This document shows, piece by piece, positions 13,987 to 19,299 of a DNA stretch of 19,299 bases; within the stretch, counting starts at the first letter, position 1, and the number at the start of each line of letters is the position of its first letter. Source of the DNA: an uncultured Collinsella sp. (GTDB lineage Bacteria > Actinomycetota > Coriobacteriia > Coriobacteriales > Coriobacteriaceae); assembly GCA_900545555.1 (NCBI GenBank), contig UQZI01000034.1, forward strand, positions 1-19,299, in the 5' to 3' direction. The notes under the pieces are model-generated. The model saw only the letters and a program-made list of their open reading frames with translations, was not told the DNA's origin and made no database searches. Position numbers and translations under genes: made by a program.

Positions 13987-14718
13987 CTAGAACATGCCCA
14001 AGAAACCATGCACAAACAGCGCGGCCACAATAGCACCGACAAACGGCGCGATGCCAGGAACAAGCAGACCATACTTCCAGTTGTTGTCGGCCTTGTTCTT
14101 GATCGGCAGCACCTGATAGGCCATGCGAGGACCAAGGTCACGAGCCTGGTTCATGGCGAAGCCGGTGATGCCGCCCATGCCCATGCCAACAGCCCAAACG
14201 ATCAGGCCGACGCAGATTGCGAGCATCAGAACGTTCTCGCCGGCGCGGCTAGCGGCAGCAAGGATGGCGCTGATGAACACGAAGGTGCAGATAGCCTCGC
14301 AGAAGAAGTTGCGGGCATAGTTCGTACCCTCGGTGGTGGGGTTGGTCGAGAAGATGTTGCGCTGGGCAATGGGGTCGACGACACCCTCAGAAGCCTTGAA
14401 CTCATCGGCATACATAAACCAAGCGATCACGGCACCCACAAAGCCGCCGAGCATATCGGCAAGCATGAAGGGGATGCAGTTGCCCCACGGCACCAGGCCG
14501 ACGATGCACTGGGCAAGCACCATGGCGGGGTTCATGCACACAGCGCCACCAAAGACAAACAGGCAGACCGAGATGCCAAAGGACCAGGTGGTGATGGCAA
14601 ACATATGGCCGGAGCCCTGATACTTGGTGCCCTTGAGCACGGTATCGCAGTGAACACCCACGCCAAAGACGATCATGAGGGCCGTTGCGCCGAATTCGCA
14701 GAGGAGTTTGGTAAGCAT
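13987..14718 (-). CDS. larD: Aquaporin-family channel LarD (lactate/glycerol facilitator)
   Basis: A 243-residue MIP-family membrane channel with six predicted helices and two half-helix loops. The first pore motif is NPA (residues 63-65, CMNPAMVLAQ). The second is NQARDLGPR (190-198), where the usual NPARDFGPR proline is glutamine; the pore arginine R193 is kept. In L. plantarum, LarD is an aquaglyceroporin that passes D- and L-lactic acid. It follows larA by 49 bases on the same strand, supporting that role. Start ATG 14718 has an AAGG at short spacing. The glycerol facilitator is the alternative assignment, but the neighbours argue for lactate. Its stop is 22 bases from the right arm of hairpin element A. 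Confidence 0.88.
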   Translation of the reverse strand: MLTKLLCEFGATALMIVFGVGVHCDTVLKGTKYQGSGHMFAITTWSFGISVCLFVFGGAVCMNPAMVLAQCIVGLVPWGNCIPFMLADMLGGFVGAVIAWFMYADEFKASEGVVDPIAQRNIFSTNPTTEGTNYARNFFCEAICTFVFISAILAAASRAGENVLMLAICVGLIVWAVGMGMGGITGFAMNQARDLGPRMAYQVLPIKNKADNNWKYGLLVPGIAPFVGAIVAALFVHGFLGMF

Positions 14719-14743
14719 AAAACCTTATCTTTCTTGTCGGTTA

Positions 14744-14758
14744 TAAACGATTCGTTTA
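14744..14758. promoter_or_regulatory. 15-bp palindrome between larA and larD
   Basis: TAAACGA, a central T, then TCGTTTA: 7-bp perfect arms in the 49-base larA-larD gap, 26 bases before the larD start. It could be an operator for a second larD promoter or a small processing hairpin. No copy is seen near larB. Confidence 0.4.
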
Positions 14759-14767
14759 AGCCGCGCA

Positions 14768-16045
14768 CTAGTGCTGTGCGACAACAACACCCAGGCCATC
14801 GGGGATGACGGCGACCTTGGCATCGGCACCCTTCATCTCAAAGGCGAGCTTGAGCGCTTCCTCGATAGTGTTGACCGGCGTCATGTGCATATCCTTGAGC
14901 ATCTGGTGATCGCACAGGTCGGTGACCATGATCACGGGGTGATGCGCCAGGATGCGGGCAAAGATCTGGCTCGTCCACTGATCGGGCAGGGTCTCGTCCT
15001 TAGGACGATCGATACAGGCGCGCTCAAACTCTGCCGGATCGTTGTCGGCGATGTTGTGATAGAAGCCCTCGCCGCCGTGACCGTCGGCACAACCGGCGAC
15101 GTCGATGATCACGCCGCCCTCGGGAAGCGTGGCCTCGGCAGCGCACATGCCCTTCACAGCCTGATAGATGTTCTGATCGAGGGGGTAGCCGCCGTTAGTG
15201 GTAATGGCGATCTCGCACTCGACGGGCTCAACGCCGGCAAGGCTCTTCACGAACTCGCAGCCAGCCTCGTGCGCCTTGTGGATGTCGCCGGCAAAGGAGC
15301 CAATGACCTCGTGCTTGCCGTTGAGCACCACGTTGAGCACAAAGGCAAGGTGAGCCATCTCGGCGGCGGCAAACATGTCCTCGCTCACGTGGTTGTGGCA
15401 CAGGTTGCCGGCACGCGAGTGGGAATCGTTCACAAACTGACCGTTGTGGTTGTACATGATGGTCTTGTAGCTGGCGATGCCAGGCAGGACGGACTTGCGG
15501 CTACCAGAGAAACCGGCAAAGAAGTGCGGCTCAATAAAGCCCTCGGCAAGCAGCAGATCGCAATCGGCCGCAATCTTGTTGATGATGCACTCGCCACCAG
15601 AAGGCAGGGTGCCGATCTTTTTCATCATGCTGTCGTCAGTCGCGACGTGCATAACGATTTCTTCGTTGGCAACGATCTCCTCGCCGTACTTGTTGACGAG
15701 CTCCTCGTGCGTCGACGGACGGTGCATACCCGTAGCAACCAAAATACGCACGCGAGCCTCAGGCGCAGCGGAATGGATGTGATGCAGCAGAATAGGCATC
15801 GTCACACGCGAGGGAACGGGACGCGTGTGGTCGGAGCTAATGATGACAATATCCTTCTTGCCAGCACAAAGCTCCTCGAGCGAAGGCGAGCCGTAAGGGT
15901 TGGCAAGCGACTCCTCCACCAGCTCTTCCTGCGATTTCGTGGTCTTAAACTCGTTTTGATGACCTTCCATCACACCCGCGAAGTTCTTATCCTCGAGCTC
16001 CAGATGCAACGTCTTGTGGTCAAACGGCAGTTCACATTCAAACAA
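14768..16045 (-). CDS. larA: Nickel-dependent lactate racemase LarA, TTG start
   Basis: Interconverts L- and D-lactate by hydride transfer on a covalently bound nickel-pincer nucleotide. 425 residues from TTG 16045, with AGGAAGAGGG upstream. No ATG gives a family-length protein: the in-frame ATG at 16186 adds 47 unrelated residues and the next ATG downstream would remove conserved sequence. With the TTG start, H108 (TGMHRPS), H174 (IEPHFF), K184 (GSRKSVLPG, which holds the cofactor) and H200 (MYNHNG) fall on exactly the numbers known for L. plantarum LarA. VIISSDHTRPVPS, NGGYPLDQNIYQAVKG and DGHGGEGFYHN are also conserved, so true lactate racemase is more likely than a LarA homologue of other specificity. 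It leads the larA-larD unit. Confidence 0.96.
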   Translation of the reverse strand: MFECELPFDHKTLHLELEDKNFAGVMEGHQNEFKTTKSQEELVEESLANPYGSPSLEELCAGKKDIVIISSDHTRPVPSRVTMPILLHHIHSAAPEARVRILVATGMHRPSTHEELVNKYGEEIVANEEIVMHVATDDSMMKKIGTLPSGGECIINKIAADCDLLLAEGFIEPHFFAGFSGSRKSVLPGIASYKTIMYNHNGQFVNDSHSRAGNLCHNHVSEDMFAAAEMAHLAFVLNVVLNGKHEVIGSFAGDIHKAHEAGCEFVKSLAGVEPVECEIAITTNGGYPLDQNIYQAVKGMCAAEATLPEGGVIIDVAGCADGHGGEGFYHNIADNDPAEFERACIDRPKDETLPDQWTSQIFARILAHHPVIMVTDLCDHQMLKDMHMTPVNTIEEALKLAFEMKGADAKVAVIPDGLGVVVAQH

Positions 16046-16362
16046 TGATGAGCGCCCTCTTCCTTTCAACTGACACACTAGATAAACCGTTGGAAGGATA
16101 CGCCGCTCACCGAAAAACACCACCGTCCACCGACTCATTAACACAACGTTCATATTTGACCCACAACAAAACAACCGCGATCCCAAACGGGACCGCGGCC
16201 GCTACAGTCGTAAGTCAAGAAGCGCCACATGCATCTCAATCCCGATCGATAAGACGCGAGGCGCGAAGCGCCAAACGCGCCGCCGGGACAAACCCCATCC
16301 AAAACGCGCAAAGCGCGCCATTATTCCCCCAGCCAGTAATCCACCGAAGACCGGACATCGTA
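16046..16362. other. Upstream region of larA with several small hairpins
   Basis: No gene seen. From 16085 to about 16185 the plus strand is A/C-rich and should hold the minus-strand larA promoter, but I cannot fix -35 and -10 boxes with confidence. Beyond 16200 lie GC-rich mini-hairpins: GGCGC-GAA-GCGCC (16260-16272) and CGCGC-AAA-GCGCG (16305-16317). Confidence 0.5.
16175..16198 (-). terminator. Hairpin with T-rich tail upstream of larA
   Basis: CCGCG (16175-16179) and TCCC (16181-16184) pair with CGCGG (16194-16198) and GGGA (16189-16192), with one A-C mismatch and an AAAC loop. Read on the minus strand it runs into TTGTTTTGTTG. It could stop transcription from ppc before larA, or act as a leader attenuator if the larA promoter lies further upstream. 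Confidence 0.5.
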
Positions 16363-16489
16363 GGGCCCGCCATCAGCTTACTTTTAGGCACACTCCGCAG
16401 GACGCAAGAAGCCCTCGCCGCACGAAGTGCGCAGCGAGGGCTTCTTGCATGTCCGAGGACGTGCCTAAAAGTAAGCTGATGGCGGGCCC
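16363..16489. repeat. Composite long-hairpin element B, between ppc and larA
   Basis: Outer arms 16363-16391 and 16461-16489 are a perfect 29-bp inverted repeat, the same length as in element A. Inside lie TCCGCAGGACG (16394-16404), inner stem CAAGAAGCCCTCGC (16405-16418) / 16434-16447, the apex CGCACGAAGTGCGCA (16419-16433, identical to A), then TCCGAGGACG (16452-16461). The right flank is GGACGACTA (16490-16498). Against A the outer arms match at only about half of positions yet pair perfectly in each. The element starts 22 bases past the ppc stop and may serve as its terminator, though it has no T tract. Confidence 0.85.
16404..16448. terminator. Inner hairpin of element B, possible ppc terminator
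   Basis: A 15-bp perfect stem (16404-16418 with 16434-16448) around the CGCACGAAGTGCGCA apex. The exit sequence on the minus strand is TTCTTGCG, poor in T, so termination is less certain than for element A. No other terminator lies closer to the ppc stop. Confidence 0.4.
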
Positions 16490-16510
16490 GGACGACTACA
16501 GGGCTATCGA

Positions 16511-19279
16511 TTACCCCGTGTTTTGCAATCCTGCCGAGACGCCGGTCACAGTCGAAAGAATCAGGCTCATGTACTCGGCCTTCTTCTCCTCGGCCATCTC
16601 GTCCTGGTTCATACGCACCTCGCGAAGGGCGCGGACCTGGGCGATAGACAGGGCGTCGACGTAGGGATTACGCACACGGACGGCGCAGCCGAGCACACGG
16701 CGGCGCTGCAGCGGCCATTCGTCACCGACGATGGCGAGAACCCACTTACGCGTGAGCTGCATCTCGGTGAAGACCTTCTCGGACAAATCCTGGCGATCGC
16801 CCAGGTGCAGGTACATCTTGGCGATGCGCTGGTCGGTCTTGGCGATCGACATCTCGATGTTGTCGATAAAGGTGCGGAAGAACGGCCACTCCTGGTAGGC
16901 AGCCTTGAGCTGGTCAAGGTCGCCAAACTGCTCGCAGGCGGTGCCCAGGCCGTACCAAGCGGCCAGGTTAATGCGCGCCTGGCTCCAGCTGAAGATCCAC
17001 GGAATGGTACGCAGGTCGTCGAGCGACTTGGCACCCAGACCGCGCTTGGCCGGGCGCGAGCCAATCGGCAGCAGACCGACCTCGGTCAGCGGCGTCACGG
17101 TCGAGAACCACGGTGTAAAGTCCTCAGTGTTCAGCAGGTCCAGATAGCGCTCATGGCTTACTGCGTTGAGCTTCTCGGCCATATCCCAGAACTTCTGCGT
17201 GGTCTCGGTGTTGGTCTTCTCGACGCTCGGAGCCGACTGCAAAAGCGTTGCGGCGGCAACGGACTCAACATGGCGCTGAGCCAGCGTACGGTTGCCGTAA
17301 CGGGCAAAGATGACCTCGCCCTGCTCGGTGAGCTTAAAGAAGCAGTTGACCGAACCCTTGGGCTGCGCCAGCACGGCCTTGTTGGCCGGACCGCCGCCAC
17401 GGCCCACGGCACCGCCGCGACCGTGCATGAGCACCAGGTCGATATCGTTCTTCTCGGCCCACTTGGCAATGCGCTCCTGCGCGGAGTGCAGCGCGAGCAT
17501 GGCCGTGGTAGGACCGGCATCCTTGGAGGAGTCGGAATAGCCCAGCATGACCTCCATGCGGCGGTTGGTCTGGGCAAGGCGCTTTTGCACCACGGGCAGC
17601 GTAAGCATCTGGTCGAGCACGTCGACGCAGCCCTCGAGGTCCTCGAGCTGCTCAAACAGCGGGATCACGTCGAGCTCGGGGACATCCTCCTCGTGTGCGA
17701 AAGACAGGTGAGCAAGCTCGAAGACGTCGGCCACATGCTGGGCACTCTTGGTGAACGAGATGATGTAGCGGTGCGCCATCTTCTTGCCGTAGCGCTTTTG
17801 GATGGAGCCGATAGCGCGGAAGGTATCGATGACCTCGCGCGTCATGGGCTGCAGGTCGCCATGGATACCGTTCTCGTGGATATCCTTGAGGGCGCGGGCG
17901 TGCACCACGGAGTGCTGACGGAACTCCATCTCGACCATATGGAAGCCGAAGGACTCGACCTGCCAGATGATGGTCTGGACCGGGCCGTAGGCAGCACGGA
18001 CGGCACCGCAGGCGGCCAGGGAGCGCTGAACGACACGCAGGTCATCCAAGAACTCGTCTGCGCTGTGGTACATGGTGTCGGTGATGCGACGCACGGTGGC
18101 GTTCAGACGGTCGGCCATGACGAGCATGACGGCGCGATGCGGCTCGTGCTCGGAGATCAGCTCAGCGCGTGCGGTGTACTGGGTGCTCATCTCGACCTGA
18201 TGGTTCCACAGGTTGATGAGCTCGGCAGACGGCTTGCTGTAGGTGGCCTCGAGCGTGAGGTTGCGACCGATGCGGCGGCACTTGTCCTCGAGCTTGAGCA
18301 CCATGTGAGTGAAGTACTTGGCGGCGACCTCACGGCTCACCTTGGCGGTGACGTTGGGGTTACCGTCGCGGTCGGAACCGATCCAGCTGCCGGGATGGAA
18401 GAACGCCGGGCACAGCGGCGGCACGGTACCGGCCTTGTCGCCCAGCACCCAGTCGTCAAAGCGACGATAGATGACGGGGATGACGTCGAACAGCGTGTTA
18501 TCGAAAATGTCGATGATGGTATCGGCTTCCTCGACCGGCGTGGGCTTCTTGAGCGCGATGGGGCTCGTACGCACCAGGGCGTCGATCTCCTGCAGCATAT
18601 GGCGCTCGTTCTCCACCAGGTCGGAGCCGCCCAGACGCGGACGCTCCTCCAGCAGGTTGGAGATACGGCGAATCTTGCCCTCGACGGCCTTACGACGGGC
18701 CTCGGTGGGATGCGCGGTAAAGACGGGATGGAACTCGAGCTTGCCGAGCAGCTCGTTGGCGCCCTCGGCACCCATCTCGTTTACCAACTGGTGATAGGCG
18801 ACGGTGAGCTCGTTGGCGGGATCGACCTCGGTATCGGTCGATGCGCCGGCCTCGCGCTCGCGCAGCTGCGCCACACGGTAGTTCTCCTCCGACAGGTTTG
18901 CCAGGTGGAAGAAGCTCGTAAAGGCGCGAACGATGACCTGCTGCTTATCGAGCGGCAAGCTGTCGATCAGATCGACGACCTCACGGAATGCCACGGCGGT
19001 GGGCTCGTCGGCGGTGGGCACGCCCTGCTCGTCGACGGCCTCGTCGGCAGCGCGGGTACCGGGATTGCCGGCATTGGCCACAATCTCGGCCGACAGGATC
19101 TTGTCGAACAGGTCCGCGATCTCAGGATCATACTCGCTAAGCACACGACGCTCCAGGCGCAGGAACAGCGCCAGATTGTCGCGCAGCTCCTCGGGGATCT
19201 CGATCTCGGCGAGACGCTCCCTGGACTCGGCATTGGAGCCGATGGCATACAGGAACCGGCCGAATTTGGTCTTGCCCAT
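16511..19279 (-). CDS. ppc: Phosphoenolpyruvate carboxylase
   Basis: Carboxylates phosphoenolpyruvate with bicarbonate to oxaloacetate, an anaplerotic step. 922 residues from ATG 19279. Catalytic histidine H190 is in FTAHPTEARRK. GSDRDGNPNV follows at about 301-310, GFHMVEMEFRQHS near 445-457, LGYSDSSKDAGPTTA at 579-592, HGRGGAVGRGGGP at 619-631, and IPWIFSWSQARINLAAWYGLG later. The C-terminus ends in the family's NTG. E. coli PPC is 883 residues; the extra length lies in the N-terminal third (an acidic stretch around residues 65-95). The frame stays open to the right window edge with no clear ribosome site before ATG 19279, so the true start may be beyond the window. Confidence 0.95.
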   Translation of the reverse strand: MGKTKFGRFLYAIGSNAESRERLAEIEIPEELRDNLALFLRLERRVLSEYDPEIADLFDKILSAEIVANAGNPGTRAADEAVDEQGVPTADEPTAVAFREVVDLIDSLPLDKQQVIVRAFTSFFHLANLSEENYRVAQLREREAGASTDTEVDPANELTVAYHQLVNEMGAEGANELLGKLEFHPVFTAHPTEARRKAVEGKIRRISNLLEERPRLGGSDLVENERHMLQEIDALVRTSPIALKKPTPVEEADTIIDIFDNTLFDVIPVIYRRFDDWVLGDKAGTVPPLCPAFFHPGSWIGSDRDGNPNVTAKVSREVAAKYFTHMVLKLEDKCRRIGRNLTLEATYSKPSAELINLWNHQVEMSTQYTARAELISEHEPHRAVMLVMADRLNATVRRITDTMYHSADEFLDDLRVVQRSLAACGAVRAAYGPVQTIIWQVESFGFHMVEMEFRQHSVVHARALKDIHENGIHGDLQPMTREVIDTFRAIGSIQKRYGKKMAHRYIISFTKSAQHVADVFELAHLSFAHEEDVPELDVIPLFEQLEDLEGCVDVLDQMLTLPVVQKRLAQTNRRMEVMLGYSDSSKDAGPTTAMLALHSAQERIAKWAEKNDIDLVLMHGRGGAVGRGGGPANKAVLAQPKGSVNCFFKLTEQGEVIFARYGNRTLAQRHVESVAAATLLQSAPSVEKTNTETTQKFWDMAEKLNAVSHERYLDLLNTEDFTPWFSTVTPLTEVGLLPIGSRPAKRGLGAKSLDDLRTIPWIFSWSQARINLAAWYGLGTACEQFGDLDQLKAAYQEWPFFRTFIDNIEMSIAKTDQRIAKMYLHLGDRQDLSEKVFTEMQLTRKWVLAIVGDEWPLQRRRVLGCAVRVRNPYVDALSIAQVRALREVRMNQDEMAEEKKAEYMSLILSTVTGVSAGLQNTG

Positions 19280-19299
19280 GATCCAGATAAAAATGGCAA

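Noticed and set aside
16045..16479. Plus-strand open frame running from larA's upstream region into element B
   Set aside because: It consists of promoter-region and hairpin sequence, has no family resemblance and no ribosome site.
13841..16489. Composite transposon with A and B as insertion sequence ends carrying larD-larA
   Set aside because: Neither element encodes a transposase, their arms differ in sequence, no target duplication is visible, and larD-larA composition matches the rest of the window.

Overview
The window is a GC-rich chromosomal segment with densely packed bacterial core and metabolic genes, good Shine-Dalgarno sites and short intergenic gaps. The gene content (uronate isomerase pathway, FeoA/FeoA/FeoB with a Cys-rich partner, actinobacterial-looking AspRS, a Lar nickel-pincer cluster, phosphoenolpyruvate carboxylase) and the interspersed GGGACnGT-type palindromes suggest a gut Coriobacteriia, probably Collinsella. 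That assignment is an inference from protein resemblance and base composition; no rRNA or tRNA gene is present to confirm it.

Layout. (1) 1-4585, minus strand: a LacI-family regulator, then uxaC (uronate isomerase) behind two GTGAACGTTCAC operators, then uxaB (tagaturonate reductase, running off the left edge). This is the entry of hexuronate catabolism with its likely local repressor. (2) 4729-8060, minus strand: ferrous iron uptake, transcribed feoA2-feoA1-feoB and followed by a small Cys-rich membrane protein. TTAG/CTAA inverted repeats lie upstream of feoA2 and of feoB. (3) 8246-10425, minus strand: a stand-alone HPr-like protein and aspS, with a strong terminator behind aspS. (4) 10682-11317, plus strand: a SerB-like HAD phosphatase. 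(5) 11432-16045: a lactate racemization locus built as two convergent units, larB-larC-tetR (plus) against larA-larD (minus). LarB and LarC make the nickel-pincer cofactor, LarA is the racemase and LarD the aquaporin-type lactate channel. LarE and the C-terminal (LarC2) domain of LarC are not in the window. (6) 16511-19279, minus strand: phosphoenolpyruvate carboxylase.

The most unusual structure is a pair of long composite hairpin elements, A (13841-13965) and B (16363-16489), that bracket larD-larA. Each has a perfect 29-bp outer inverted repeat and a perfect 13-14 bp inner inverted repeat around an identical 15-nt apex, plus a pair of short same-orientation repeats (TCCGCAGGACG / TCCGAGGACG). 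The stems differ in sequence between A and B but pair perfectly in both, while the unpaired parts are nearly identical. This looks like a structured, covarying DNA/RNA element family whose function I cannot assign.

Other points of interest: a LarC limited to its N-terminal domain with a 24-histidine insert, an NQA in place of the second NPA of LarD, a TTG-initiated LarA, an HPr with Asp at position 46, and several palindromes that look like operators.
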